Counted from the first letter of the stretch, positions 35,834 through 49,800 are shown. The stretch is DNA of 64,000 nucleotides from Limanda limanda (GCF_963576545.1 NC_083656.1:9262346-9326345), one strand, 5' to 3'. A program made the numbers and translations. The notes: generated by a model not told the origin, from the letters alone.

Positions 35834-36426
35834 GTAAGGCACCTCTTTTATTCATTTCACCCTTTCAAATGATAAGAATGGAGATTTCTGTGTTTAAAAC
35901 TTATCCACTGTGCGCAAAAGTCTACTTTCTCTCAAATCGAATTTGTAAAGTGTTTCATTCTTTAATCACTTGATTTGTTTTCAACCAACTTATATTCAGA
36001 AATACAGAATTCCACTTTAACATATATTCCTTTAAGTAATATTCTGAGAATGTGTAAAAACCTTTTCCTTTTATCTTATTTATTCGATATACAGTTTTGG
36101 ATACTGAAATGTGTATTAAGTGAGTGTTTAAGAGATACTGTGTCTGTAGTCGTGAGCTATGAGACGCAGCTGGAATTCAAGGACACAAGCAGCAAATTGC
36201 ATTAGGCTGAGAATGATAAAGAATAGAAGCCTGTTTGGCTCAACATCAGACAGCAGCGTTTATAGCTCCATGTCTCAGGCCTGACTTCATTCACCACTTT
36301 TTATTTTTATACTCTTTTATTTTAATCAAATGCTTTAATTTGCTCCGTGCAGGGAAAGCAGCTGAACTCGAACCACCTCCAGAGGGTTTCCACTTTATTT
36401 CCACCCGAACGGAGTAGAATGCAAAG

Positions 36427-39400
36427 ATGCCGATCCTACAGAAAGAGACGGCCAGAGACCGAGACAACCAAGTATGGAAACATGTCCCTGATTATATTCT
36501 GGAACTGGGTTTTTTTAAAGGCTGCTGCTCATCTTCCACATACAGATTCCCTGCTGGGTGACATCGCTGTCCGCGGTGCTGAAGTTCACAAACTAGCGCA
36601 GCTTGGTTTCAGCACCAGGGACAGCGCCACCTTCCATTACATAATTGGCCGCTAGGGGCGAAAGTTGCACAGCAGGCTTTTCATCCACATGAGTTTAGAA
36701 GCTTTCATCCAATTACTTAGATTGAATTTTTATATTTTTATCATGCAGTTATCTAATAAACTCTGAGGCAGTTGAGGATTATATTACAATGTATAGTCAC
36801 ATTATTGTGGTTCAACTGTTTCTGAAAACAATTAGTGGGGTTTTGCTTCTTCCAGGCAACATTTTATGTATCCTTGCAGATATTTAAAGTGAACACTACA
36901 CAGTCCCCATTTCCAGGAACCCACAGCTACAATGTAATGTAGGATCTGTTGTACTGGTCAATATTAACATCTTAGATCTACATGCAAATGATCCAACACC
37001 ACACACATACTATAATCAATTAGCATGTGTCCCATGAGGTTGTGGAATCTATTCTCAAACAGGCCTTAGAGCTTTTAAGATTAATTATTAACTCTGCTTC
37101 TAATAATAAAAGCATGAAAGAAAAGATGTGAGGGATTTATTACTTTAACGAGGGGCATATTTAATGCTAAGCTGCTGCTGAACTTTCATTACTCCTTATG
37201 TTTATTTATGCTTGTTTTTTGTGACGTCAGGTGCTGCCAAAGGTCCCGGTGCCCCCCCTGAAACAAACCCTGGACACATATCTGAAATGTGTCCAACACC
37301 TGGTGAAGGAGGAGCAGTTCAAGAGAACCAAGGCCATGGTGGAGAAGTTCGGCGCTCCTGGGGGAGTCGGAGAGCTGCTCCAGAAGAAGCTTTTAGAGAG
37401 GAGGGACAAGACGACCAACTGGGTAAACTGTCACATCTACACTATAAAATAATACACTGCTGCTCTCTGCCTTAGCAGAAAAAAACCCACAAATGTATCC
37501 CTAAATCAATTAAGATATTTGATCTTGTCAAGTGGTAATAAATCTTAATGTGAAACACTAAAACAATGCAATATATTGAATTTGAGAATCATCTTTTGTT
37601 ATACTGCCAGAACTAGGTATCAAATTCCCCTGTTCAGACTGAAAAAAAAACCCATCTCAGATTGTGTCTCCTATATAAGATTCCTATACATCATCCATTC
37701 ATAAGAGATGTGAAAACAGTAAAAAAAAAACTGGTGACAGAGATTTATCAGAGCCTCTGCTCGTCCTCTGTCGCTTCAATCTCTGCTCGTGCGTCTGGAT
37801 GATCGGTGAGTCCACATCTCATCCAGCGCACTGAAATCTATCACGCTCCCACTCTCACACTGATGCTCTCTCCCACTCTACCTCTCATCTGGCAGTGATA
37901 CACTCTAATGGGTTTGTTTGTTTGTTTGTTTGTGTTTTTCTCCGTTGCCCACAGGTCTCCACTTTGAGGCAATAACTTGAGTTCGAAAGCGTTAAACGAA
38001 GCAACATCTCTCAAATTGCGTCCCTGTGTTTTATTATCCAGGTCTATGACTACTGGCTGGAGGACATGTACCTGAACAACAGGTTGGCTCTGCCAGTCAA
38101 CTCCAGTCCCGTCATGGTGTTTCCCAAGCAGACGTTCAGAGATCAGAAAGACGCTCTCAGGTATCTGCTGCACTTCAGACAATCTAATATTAGCATGTAG
38201 CGAGTTAGTAAACCTTATTCACCCTCCTTCTTCAGCTGTGATGCAGCAGAGACACTGACGAAGGTTTCTGAGAGTCAGACTGTGTAGGTCAATGAAAGAA
38301 TCGATCAAAAAGGAAATTGTTTTCAGACATCACTGTAAGACAACGTGTTTCAGCTTTGTTCATAATCGAGTTTGACAGCAGAAAATATCCCGGCCATAAA
38401 AGCTTCACAAATTAAGCTGAGGTTTTGGTTTGAAGGAAATTATCAAAAGAGAGGGTTTCTTTTTTGCACTGACCTGTGCAAAAAGTGAAATCACACAGCG
38501 AAGGTTAACAGGAGTGATAGTTGTACACCATCACTAATGATAGAAAATATACATGTTGTTCAGACCTGTAGTTGCTGACATGGTTTATGTTCTTCTCAGA
38601 CACAGACTCGGATAAAGATCTGAATTAGGGACATGGCAAGAATCACCGGCATCATCTCTCTGCCTGTTATTAAATGAGTGGTCAACCAGACATTACACCA
38701 GTCCGTCCAGGCCTATAACTCAACATTAGCTTTTGTCAGCTCGGGCCGCACTAACTGAATATTTCCAGAACCCCCCGAGCGGCTGGTAATCTACTGACAC
38801 GGCCACTTATTAAATTGGGAGTGACAGGACCAAGCTCTCCGCAGAGACTGGCAGCCCGGCCTCGTTTTGGGGTGTGGTGCGCTGCGGCCGACTCTTTTGT
38901 ATTGATCTAGCTTTGGACGTAATAACAACAAGACAAATGACATACAACACACGATCCGACAGGGCTCTGTGTTTCCCTATTTGCCCGCACCGCCCCCTCC
39001 CACAGAGAGGCTGCCTCTCCTTCGCCAACACTGGAAAACACACACACAGCACGTTCACTCTATCCAAGTAATTTGCCCCAATGTGATTACTGTTCAGATG
39101 AGAGTGTGTCTCTGTATAATCGCCAGCCTGTCCTCTGCATGTTCAGTGTTCAGTTTTAAATTTGTTCCTTTTCATTCTTTTAAGATTTGCGGCTCAAATC
39201 ATCAGAGGCGTGTTAGACTACAAGGGACTCATTGATGAGTAAGTACCTTCAGAGTGAGGGCAGTCATTCGCACATGAAAATAAATTGACGTATAATAACG
39301 ATGAGTCATGACTCTCAGAGGCAATCTGACATGGTTTGATTACGTGTGTCAGGCGAGCGCTGCCGGTGGAGTCGGCTCGAGGCCAGTTAGCCGGAACCCC

Positions 39401-42400
39401 CCTGTGCATGGAGCAGTACTACCGCCTCTTCACCTCCTACCGCTACCCGGGGCTGAAGACAGACACGCTGAAGGTGCAGACCAACGCAGCCTCCTCCTCG
39501 GCGCCAGAGCACATCATTGTGGCGTGCAAGAACCAGGTCAGGACGCCAGATTCTGGGGAGGCTTTTTATGCTCTGTCACACTTCTAACCGGAAACAGTGA
39601 GAATGTATATGTACATGTAAGGATCCTAGTGCAGAAAACGTATTCCTTTTTCCACTGGAATGGTTCAAATCTTTTATCAACCTCGCTGATTATGAATGCA
39701 AGGTTTTTTTTCCAGCTGCAGGCTCATGGAATATTTTAGGATATATAAGTTATAAAATTCTTAATTACAAACATGTCTTAAAGACCAGTTCTTTTTGTTT
39801 CAACAGCCAAAAAACAGGCCCTCGGCCAGAACACTTTGCTAGTCTAGAAGAAATAACTACTCATGTCTGGGGCAAGGGGCAGGAATATATAGGCCAACTA
39901 CACCAATGAGAACATCTATTAAACAGGATGATATTTGATATCTTAGTGTAGCTCTGATCTAAACATTGTTCCTGTTCTTACTTTAAAATCAAACAAAAAA
40001 AACAACTTCAAACTGTTTAATTTGGAAATGAACAGCAGCGACACTAACGATTTGGTTACAGATGCAAAATGATCCCTCATTGAGTCATAAATGACCACAG
40101 AGCGACTCTCCTACTTTGAAGAGCTTCCGGGAATTATCAATCTGCGGCACACTGGGACAGTCCCCATGGAGACACAGGCAGTTAACAGAATTACTGTTGA
40201 TTGAATCCACCACTTCACTGAGAGCTTCCCTGAGCAGCATCTTTAACCAAACACAGGAGAGGAGACACTTTTCTGAAGGACCGTTTTTAGTTCCTGCCCT
40301 AGTATCCTAGCTTATCTTAGCTACACCAGGCTAATAACAACATGTGGAAGTGACATGCTTGTGTATATTTCAGGTGAATGATTTCTATATTTTGTGTATC
40401 TGCTTTTCTTTCTAGTTTTTTGTGTTGGATGTCGTCGCTAACGGCAAGCAGCTCAGCGAGACAGAGATTTTATCCCAACTGGAGAAGATCATGAAAATGG
40501 CAGAAAACGCTGAAGAGAGACTTCCTCCTTTCGGTATCCTGACATCTGATGGGAGAACGGAGTGGGCCCAAGCCAGAGAGGCACTGACAAAAGGTCTCAG
40601 CGCTGACATTTTCTATTTCTAATCACGGCTATGATCACTTTCAGGAGTCTTGATCAATCGTACACCACTTAGAAGGAAAATCCAGAGTGTGCTTTATTTT
40701 CGTCTGCTTCCTTCTTCCATCCAGACCAAACCAACAGGGACTCTCTGGCTCTGATCGAGAGCTGCCTGTGCGTGGTGTGTCTGGATGAACCCAGCGGCCT
40801 CATGCAGAGTGACACCAACAGAGCTCTGCTGATGCTGCACGGTGGCGGCCGCGAGAAGAACGGTGCAAACCGCTGGTACGACAAGTCAATGCAGGTAGGA
40901 CCACGTTCAAAGTCATTCAACAACGAATAAAGATTTCTGCTCCTGTCATTAATCCAGAGTCTCTCAGTTTGTTATAGGAATGGACGGGACATGCGGCGTC
41001 GTGTGCGACCATTCGCCATTCGAGGGGATAGTTCTGGTGCAGTGCTCTGAATACCTGATGAAATATGTGTAAGTAAGGCCAGGGCAGTGACATGTAACCA
41101 TACTTTTACCTCAAGCTAAAACGCTGCTGCGGTTGACATGAAGGAGATGTAAATGTTGGTTTTCTAAACAGTATTGGGAGTCCCTACAAGATGGCTTTGA
41201 GCATCAGAGAGCTCGCCCCTCCGAGGAGACTCCTCTGGAAATGCAGCCCCCACATCCAGGGAGTCCTCGCGGCATCTGGAGAAAGACTCCAGAGGCAAGA
41301 ACAGCACAAACAAACAAACAAACAAACAAACAAACAAACAAACAAACACATCCACATAATGATTACACGTCTTTCCAGGGACGCCAGGTCTCACATCTCT
41401 TGTGCTTTTCTCCTTCAGGCTGGTGAATAATCTTGACATGGATGTTTTCAAGTTCACAGTTTATGGAAAAGAATTCATCAAAAAGCAGAATATGAGTCCA
41501 GATGCGTTAATACAAGTTTCCTTACAACTTGCATTTTACAAGTAAAGAAAAGAACGAATTATTTGCATATTTCAATTTTTATAAAAGATCCCTCGGTCAC
41601 ATCCTGGTAATTTTGCCATGATCCTGTCCCTCATGTGCTCAGATGCAGAGGACGGCTCGTGTCCACATATGAGAGCGCGTCCATCCGGCGTTTCCAGGAA
41701 GGTCGGGTGGACAACATTCGCTCTGCCACCCCCGAGGTCCTGGCCTTCGTGAAGTCCATGACAGACGAGAGGGTCACTTTCTCCGTGAGTCATTTTTCTC
41801 ACTTTGACCCCAATTACAGAGTAACTCCCACATTACTGCCCATCACACCGGCTTTAATGAAACAGGTGCGATCGGCTCCCCCTCTGCACACCATTCGAAC
41901 AGATGATCTCCCTGCAGGTTTAATGGATCTTTGAAACATGTATTTACTGGATGTACTGTTCTCTTCAACAGGACTCGGAAAAAATGAAGCGATTGAGGGA
42001 TGCAATTAAGGCCCAGACAAATTATACAATTGCAGTAAGTATTTTTTATCTGGGTTAACCACTTCCTTGCTGTAACTTCAAATTGAATCTATATGAGAGT
42101 GATATCAGTCTTCTCATCCAACTCTCAGCATGAACGTGATAATAAACATTTCCTAATTGGCTCTACAGTTTAATTTAGCTGTAGTAAACGTGGGCTATAG
42201 TTTAATAAAATAAAAGTTTGTCATCCAACTGCAACTACAACAAAAAGTACTTCATCCAAAACTAGGGATGGGTCTTTTTCTAAAAGACGTCATTAGCACT
42301 GAGTAAAAATCTAAAATGTCTTTCAGGCGATTACAGGCATGGCTATAGACAATCATTTCCTCGGGCTCCTGAGAATCTCAAGGGAGATGAACATGGAAAA

Positions 42401-43095
42401 GCCGGAGATCTTCTGTGACGAGACATATGTGGCCAGTAACCACTTCATCCTCTCCACCAGTCAGGTAACATGTCATCCTGCTAAATTTGAACATATGACA
42501 GTTTCTGGTTTAAAGTTATTGTTTTAAACTTGCATGCTGATGCTTGAACACAAAGAGGAAACTTCCCCAGAATCAACTCAACACACAGAGTCGATGAAGA
42601 TGAAAAATAAAAATTTTCTTTGATTTATCCATATCTGAATCATTTAAAGTATAATCAGAATGTGCTGAATTTCTCTTTGTCCATGACCAACACCATCACA
42701 AGTCTTCAGCTTTAGTTTTACTCCTGTCCTGTCCTCAAAAAGTACTACCAGTGTTTTCCCTGGTTTATGGCAGTGTCTAGTCTTTCTCTTGAAGTCGTCT
42801 AATCCTGACTGCGTCCTCCCTTCTCCAGGTTCCGACCACAGTTGAGATGTTCTGTTGCTACGGCCCCGTGGTGCCCAACGGCTATGGCGCCTGCTACAAC
42901 CCGCAGTCACACCACATCATCTTCTGCGTGTCTAGTTTCTGGGAGAACACAGAGACGAGCTCGGCCGTTTTCGTCAAAGCCCTGAACGAGAGTCTGCTGG
43001 AAATCAGGGATCTGTGCAATAGAGGAAGCGCCGCAGCGGCAAAACCGGTAGAAAGCAGCCAAGGAGCCGCCCGGCCTCATAAATCAGGGAAGTAA
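36427..43095 (+). CDS. chat: Choline O-acetyltransferase
   Basis: Makes acetylcholine from choline and acetyl-CoA in cholinergic neurons. Coding exons: 36427-36471, 37231-37422, 38042-38160, 39185-39238, 39353-39536, 40416-40593, 40725-40894, 40968-41068, 41172-41294, 41419-41541, 41643-41784, 41972-42034, 42327-42464 and 42829-43095. They give 632 residues, matching the roughly 630-residue family. The catalytic histidine is H329 in [11 protein letters not shown]. Other carnitine/choline acyltransferase landmarks are [51 protein letters not shown], the STSQ motif near the C-domain and [17 protein letters not shown]. Intron 41295-41418 begins GC (AGAG|GCAAGA) and ends AG; the others are GT-AG. 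The ATG at 36427 has A at -3. An out-of-frame ATG at 36419 overlaps the start. Confidence 0.95.
36563..36583 (-). promoter_or_regulatory. RE1/NRSE silencer element, minus orientation
   Basis: Read on the minus strand it begins TTCAGCACC and continues GCGGACAGCGAT. 18 of 21 positions fit the canonical RE1 (mismatches at positions 10, 20 and 21). RE1 binds REST/NRSF, which represses neuronal genes outside neurons. It lies in the chat intron 36472-37230, head-to-head with the site at 36608. Confidence 0.7.
36608..36628 (+). promoter_or_regulatory. RE1/NRSE silencer element, plus orientation
   Basis: The halves TTCAGCACCA and GGACAGCGCC flank one central pair. 20 of 21 positions fit the canonical RE1; only position 11 (G for C) differs. 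A match this close is not expected by chance in a 64-kb window. The cholinergic locus is an established REST target in mammals, where the element lies upstream rather than inside chat. Confidence 0.85.
37222..37229. promoter_or_regulatory. Palindromic CRE word at a chat splice acceptor
   Basis: TGACGTCA, the full cAMP response element palindrome, ends one base before the 3' splice site (CAG at 37228-37230) of the second coding exon. It may be coincidence with the splice acceptor. Confidence 0.3.
41306..41347. repeat. (CAAA)n microsatellite in the GC-AG intron of chat
   Basis: About ten units of CAAA fill a third of the 124-base intron 41295-41418. A (GTTT)n tract of about five units lies at about 37912-37933 in another chat intron. 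Confidence 0.9.
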
Positions 43096-43824
43096 GCCAT
43101 ACTGAGACTTAGACTTAGATTTTAGCTTTAGACTCAGTAGCTGAGATGCCTTCATCTGTCTTTGTTGTCTGTGCAATAGTGTTCTCTCCACAACAAATGC
43201 AAAGCCTTAAAAGATCAGATACTGTACAGTATGTACATATATAAAAGATGAAGGAAAGTAGTTTTCTTTTGGGTCTGTGTGGACATCGGAATACGTTCTG
43301 CTCCAACACTGCCTCTGCTTATCTCAGCAGACTTGAGATTAACTGGTCTGCTGCCTTTAGGAATCTGAAGCCATGTCTGCTTTGTAGCACTGATGTGAGG
43401 GGATAGTCCTCTGTCAGAGAGTTGATAAACCGAGTGATCGCAGTATATACAACCGGGGGAGAAATGAAAGGAAAAACCTAGAAAATAAGAAAATCCACTT
43501 GAAGTGAATTATGTGGATTGAGCTCGACTGTCAACGGATTCATAAACCAGTTGGACACCTGTAGGAAAATTAAGACTGATGCGAATCTCTAGTACCATCA
43601 TCCAGTGAGGGAATATGTTTTGGCAGAATGGTGTTCAACTGTCCAGCAGAGCTCCAGAGATGATTCACTGCCAAGGCTCAGTGCAGCTGTTCTGGATCCG
43701 CTTGGTGGTCCGACACCTTACTATCACACTGTATGTGTTCTTTCCTTTAGATTCTCCCCCGTCTGTATTTCACACTTGTACCCGTAGAGTAGCAATGTAA
43801 TAGACATGACAGGTTTATGTAAAA

Positions 43825-43830
43825 AATAAA
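43825..43830 (+). terminator. Candidate chat polyadenylation signal
   Basis: First AATAAA after the chat stop, 730 bases downstream. Others occur near 45186, 45320 and 45420, so a longer 3' UTR is possible. Confidence 0.35.
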
Positions 43831-46800
43831 AAGTAAATATATATATATATATTCAAAACAATCATGACATCCTGTAAATGTGACCTGTTTCACTGTGTGT
43901 GCCGCCGTGTTCGCAACAAACTGGATCAATGGTTCTATTTTCTTCTTAATGTGTTTAAACGTGTAAAGTGATTCTACTGACGCCCTCGTGTTGTGCATCT
44001 GTGACGTCTGCGTGACTTTGAGGCACTTTAAGGTATTCATGAAACGATGTGAAGGAATACGTGTAAACATCGAGGACTGGTTGATAAGTAACGTACGTGT
44101 GTTGAGAAAAAACGTGATATTTCAGTGGCACATCTGTGGTAATGAGCTCAATATCACAGCAATAGTTACCATGTGTTAAGTGACCAGAGCTACTTTATAA
44201 GTAAGATACAGTCCAGTGGTGACTAGGCGAGGCAAACCACTGTGTTCACATGTACATGAGCGCTTTCTATTTGCACGTCGAGGTAGAATGAGGGCAGTGA
44301 TGTATTTTATTGTAGGTTCTTTGTGCAATAACTCAAGTGCAGTGAGGGTGTATGTGCAATTTTCCACATCGATTCATTAGATGCATGGAGTTAATATGTT
44401 ATATTAAATAAGCTACGGTTGCTATTTTTGATATTCAGAAACAACGGAGTGACTCTATAGTGAATTATGTCAATCGACACGCATGCTGGTTTGGTCAAAG
44501 TGTACCGTGACTTCAATCGTTGGTCTTGTTTCAGTCTGTGGTTCCTGTTGAAGCAAACCAAACCCTTGTGGTGAAAGTGTGAGGATATTTGTCGTGTCCA
44601 GACGAAGACACTTACTGTGTGTTCGTCACGTATTCGTGTGCATCATCAGCCAAAGTGAATGTGAACCACGTCCATGGTTTCAAAATCCACAAATGCATGT
44701 TTATTCTTCCATACTAAATGTATTTTTATATGTCCACATAAAGAGTTTAAATAATCATATCGTAAAATATGGTATATAGCAATGAAGCCTTAAAAGAAAG
44801 TGTTGCAAACTGTTGACAGATGTTTTATTCTATAAATGTTTAATGTGGATTGGATCGACTTGGTGTTTGCTGTCTAATCAGAGTGATACATGTAAATGAA
44901 TGTAATGTTTGTCGGGTGTAACTCAGTGGAATTTCCCTGTTTCTCTAGTTCTTAAAAACGAATAGTATTAATATAGTATTAATGTGCACTGATAAATTAA
45001 AGTTACACTCATCTTTACATCCACATTCTTGTGAATTGCACCTAATGTGTAAAACATCACTTTATTAAGTCATTAAATATTTGATGATTGTTTGGTAGAA
45101 ATTGTAAAGTATATTTTTAGACTATATTTTGCTGATAAATCAACTCTGTTCGCTCAGTGTAGAAAATTACTTTCACTCTTTGACTTAAAAAATAAAAAGG
45201 GGAATAAATACTGAGAAAAATGTGATATATGTGGTATAAGCATGTAGGACTTTTCTTTTACCTTTGGTCAGTGGTGTAATGTCCTGGACCTCGTCTGTTC
45301 TATGTTCATATGAAACTAAAATAAAGTAGTCAATTCAATATTAAGCTAATAGAAGACATTGCCATTTATAAGCTGGAATAGAACTGTTGTGAACCTTAAA
45401 CTGATGATTAGTACCAGAAATAAAATGAACGTCAAACTATTATGTCTCCAGTTGTAAGTGTTTTTTCTTTTGTAATTGGAAACTCTGTTAAGCTATGATC
45501 CTGAATCACAGTAAAAATCCGGTGTCATGTTGGGTTGTCTTCTTAGGCTTGTAGTTATTTGATGGATTCAGAGCTTCGGGGTTATTTTCTTAAAGTGTAC
45601 ATACCTGTACTCCAGACCTAGTTATAATAACTACACAGAATGGGATTTGGATGCATTTCATTATTTCAAATCCCTTAGACACAGTATAATACAAGTTGTC
45701 TGCTGCCAAATGAAGTTAGAATCAGAATCAGAATGTAGCTTGGGTACATAGCACCAATTGTCAACAATTACACACAGAACAGCATTCAGATGTTGAATTC
45801 ACTTACAAATATCATCCACTTGACTTCAAGAAAATGGTAAATATTAACTGCACAGCTGATATTTCACTCTGTTTAATTTATGGCATTTACTTAAAAGTGA
45901 CTCATTAGTTTGAGTTGAGTAAAACATTGCACAACAGCTGCTGTAAATCAGAGTTCCTGACGTTTTCTGATGCTTGGAAAGGTTTGTTTACATTCGTATA
46001 GTGAAATAAATAGAAATCCTGTGACATCCTGACTCATAAAGCAAACAACAACAAATTAACTAGACATTATTAATGTGTCCAAACACAGTGCTAAGCTAAC
46101 ACTGTAGTAAAGTAAACCCTATGCATGGTGATCCGGCTTAAGCTGGAGCTGGAACAACTGGCTCCTTTTTGCAGCGCGTCCACCTCTCCAGCACACTCCC
46201 AACAGATGGCCTCGTTCCGCTGGCATCGGATAAGGTCTTCGGGGAGAGACCCAAATTTTATTCTCCAGTGGTTCAACCACTGAACCAAGTTGACAAAGTG
46301 CCCAAAAAGCATTAAACATTTAGTCAAGCTTCCATGAACTGGTCCAATGAAAATAAATCATGTTCGACTCAAAACAGATTAAAAGAAACGGTTCAGTGTG
46401 TCAGTAGTAACAAACTGTCAAGGTCTATTGGCCTTTTATCATCTCTGAATTTAATGGCTGTGGGTTTTTGTCACAATATCACTGCTGATCTACGAGGCTG
46501 GTTGAACTAGATTTGCATATGATTTGTGAGCACCTGATTCGACAATACACAGCAACATTTCAGTATACCAATTTAGATTTGAATTTAGATTTGTTTTTTC
46601 ATGATTGTGAGGTAAATACTGTGAGGAATGTGTGTCTGCATGTAACCGGCAAATACAGCGCTTCATCAGTTTAGTGTGACCTTACTGCCATATATGAATA
46701 TGATTATAGGAAACCTAAACCCTAAGCCTCAAGAACCTTAATGTTTCCTTCTATATGTCCAGACTGACCTTATGTGTTAAAGACCACTGTAAGGAAAACA

Positions 46801-49800
46801 CTGCTGTCCCCTCAGAGGTATAATGCTGCCGGTCCAAACACGAGTTTATTGACAGAACATGAAGCTCAGGACATCTAAAGCCAGTGCCGGAGGTGACCGG
46901 TGCTTTCGCTGCGTGAGGAGAAGCTAGTGACAGGGTTTGGCGTTGAGATCGATGGATGATGGCCGGACATTACCACCACTAAGTGTCAGCCACGCCGGAG
47001 CCGGAGACCGAGGCTCACCTGCTGGCTGCTATCGACTGGAGAGGGGAGCAGAGGGGAGCAGAGCTGTCCATCCACGTTCTCTCCTCACTGCCCAGGGGTC
47101 TGAGTCTGAGAGGAATGAGAGGCCGCTGAGGCTGAGGAGGGAAAAAGCAAAGCAAGGCCAATGTCTATGCTTTGGCATATAGACCCTTCCTCCCCTAAAC
47201 AAAGAGAAACCTCTGATAATCTCAGCAGAAATTGGTACAAATTGATCAGAAGCTTCAAAAGCAGCAGTGAAATTATGTAATACAGATAGGCAAATATACT
47301 TTAAAGTACAAACAGCTTTTTTAAAAGAGTGCAGCGGAGGACTGATCTGATAAAAAGTTGGATTGCTGCCTCCACAGCTGACCGGGCTCCAAAACCCCCC
47401 GAGCCCGTCAGCCACCTCACAAATCATGTGCTGTAATCACTGATCACTGTGTCGTCCTAATGAGCCTCCGTAATTGAACATGTGCACATGAATCAAAAAT
47501 AACAGCTACTAGATTACAGCCCGACTCCGTCCCGCAGCCAATTAGTTACACTGAGCCTGTCATCCAAATGGGTTCCCCCGCCCTGTGAGCTAATTCAGAC
47601 GCAACAAGCGATGATGCGGCCATCTTTGAAAATGAAACCGGGGATGACATTTTCCCTCCAAAATGGAACAGAGATCCAAAAAAAATGTCCCAGTGTCCAG
47701 AGCTTCAGAGACTTGGCCTTTAAGAGGAGATTCAAAGACACTGCCACTGCCATACGTACAATCTTTCAATTAAGACCCAGTCTATATTTTAGCTGTCTGT
47801 TTTCACTCACAAAGGAATTCTGATAATGGCCATTCTGGCATTTATGAGGGAGCTGCTCCCAGGGCAGAGGCTTCACTTACACACCATCTTGGAGCCTAAT
47901 TGGGCAAGAAGTGAAGCCCCATTAAATAATACGCCACGGTGTAGTATATGACAAGAGCTGAGAGGAAGAGCCTCCATGGAACCTGTCCCATTTAAGTTAG
48001 ATGTTATAGATGGAAGCAAAGATTCTGCTTTCAATGGATCATGTGCATTTCAGCTTCATATAGTGACTAAGGGGTTTCAATCATTGCTTTTTAAAGAACG
48101 AGTAAAAAGTCCCAAATAAGAATTTATTTCCATCATATAAAAGAAGAATTACCAAAATGCATCACAGGCTTTTCATATCAGAAGCACGGTGTAATAATAT
48201 CAGAGGCATAGCAATTAAACCTGAGAGGAAATATTAAAATGACTGCGGTCGCAATCACACATTGTTGCATATCTCCGCTGTAGAATAGACAACTTCAAGC
48301 TCTTTACTTCAGCGCCTGTCAACAGTCTCTTCAGTTGTTTTGATATGTTATAATGAGGCTCTGCTGGATGACGTGTCACCCATTTATCTCAAGCCAGACT
48401 GCATCAAATTTCTATTCCTATTTACTCCCCCCCATTCAGAAGCAGGTACTTGTTTTCTCATGGTTTTTTTTCTAAACAATCATCCGTCCCCGGGCTGCAT
48501 ATCAGCCGCAACACAAGCCATGCTACTGTAAACGGCCGTACCTAAACATTGTTGGCAACGTATGATTCATTTTGTGATTGGAAGATCAATAACCAATTTG
48601 AAGATGACCCGGTGGAGAGGATCCAGATTGCGGGGGCTGTGCTTCGATGTGCGGCGTAAATCTCGGGGTGGTGGATGCGCGTCTCGGCCCTGCCACCGCT
48701 CCGGCTCCGGGGGAATGATTTATGCCTCGGTCCGGCGACATGTCCTGTAGCCATTGGGCTCTCATCGAACGGCCCGGGGGCTAATTTGTGTGGCCTCGGT
48801 GAAAGAGGCCGGTGAGTGAATGGTGGGGATGGTAAGTGAAAGGGTCGGGGTGTTACAGTTAGAGAAAAGTGCAGAAAGTCGTGATTGGAGAGGAGGAAAA
48901 CAACCTCAGCCGTCATCAATCATTAGCTTTATCGCCAAAATCATTATCATAAGGACACAGGGACATAAAGGACATCTCTAAGGCACAAACATGCAAGAAC
49001 TGAACAGAAACAAACAAAGAGAAAGGGGAAAGTTCAAGAGTGGATGTGAGTTAAGGCCCTGGAAGGTAAATGGTTGTGCCAGGCCATCATCCTAAGACCA
49101 GAGTCAATCATCCACAGAAGAACCGCGAAGAGACAATTGCTTAAATGCGCTCCTCGCATCGGAGTAACAACTCGCTCGCCCGCTCACATGGCCTCCCCGA
49201 GTTCAGCATGAGAGCCGCTTGCATAAGTGCCAAACATGAACGGATCCGAGGCGACAGGAGGGAGAAAAGTTAGATGGAGGGAACTCATTAGCAGCGCTGC
49301 ACTCTCCTCACAAAGCCCGTCTCGGTAACGCGGAGGAATTTGTGAACTGGCCATGAGTTGTGAAGGATATCTCTCAATGCTTGACAAGGGAAAAAAAGCG
49401 CCACCAGGCAGCTAATAGCTAGGCTGTCATGAGGGCAAATAAAAAGGCATGAGTTTGCATGCGTGTATAGCCTTTGTGGCTCTGGTCATGTGAGACCCAC
49501 TCTTTTGCAAATGGCAATTCCCTCCCCACCCCCGACAGATCTGCTCTGCTGCCGGGCCAGATGTGAGATGGAGGGATTGTCGGTGTTACAGGAAGAAAGG
49601 TTGACTGAGGAGAATAGGGAGCTAGAAAAAGAGAAAGAAAAACAAAAAGGTGTGCTTCGCTAAGTGCCCAGCTCCCAGGTGGCCATTTGTCCCAGTAATA
49701 TTGTCCCTGTGGAGCAGAGCTGTGTGAGGTGGAGAGGAGATGAGCAGCAGCACGCACTGAGCAGCAGCAGCAGCAGCTTCCTGGAGCCCACAGCTGCCGG

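Noticed and set aside
46937..47182. 81-residue frame in the gene-free stretch
   Set aside because: It is arginine/glycine-rich without a recognisable domain. It may be part of a repeat or a CpG-rich patch; there is no second exon to join.
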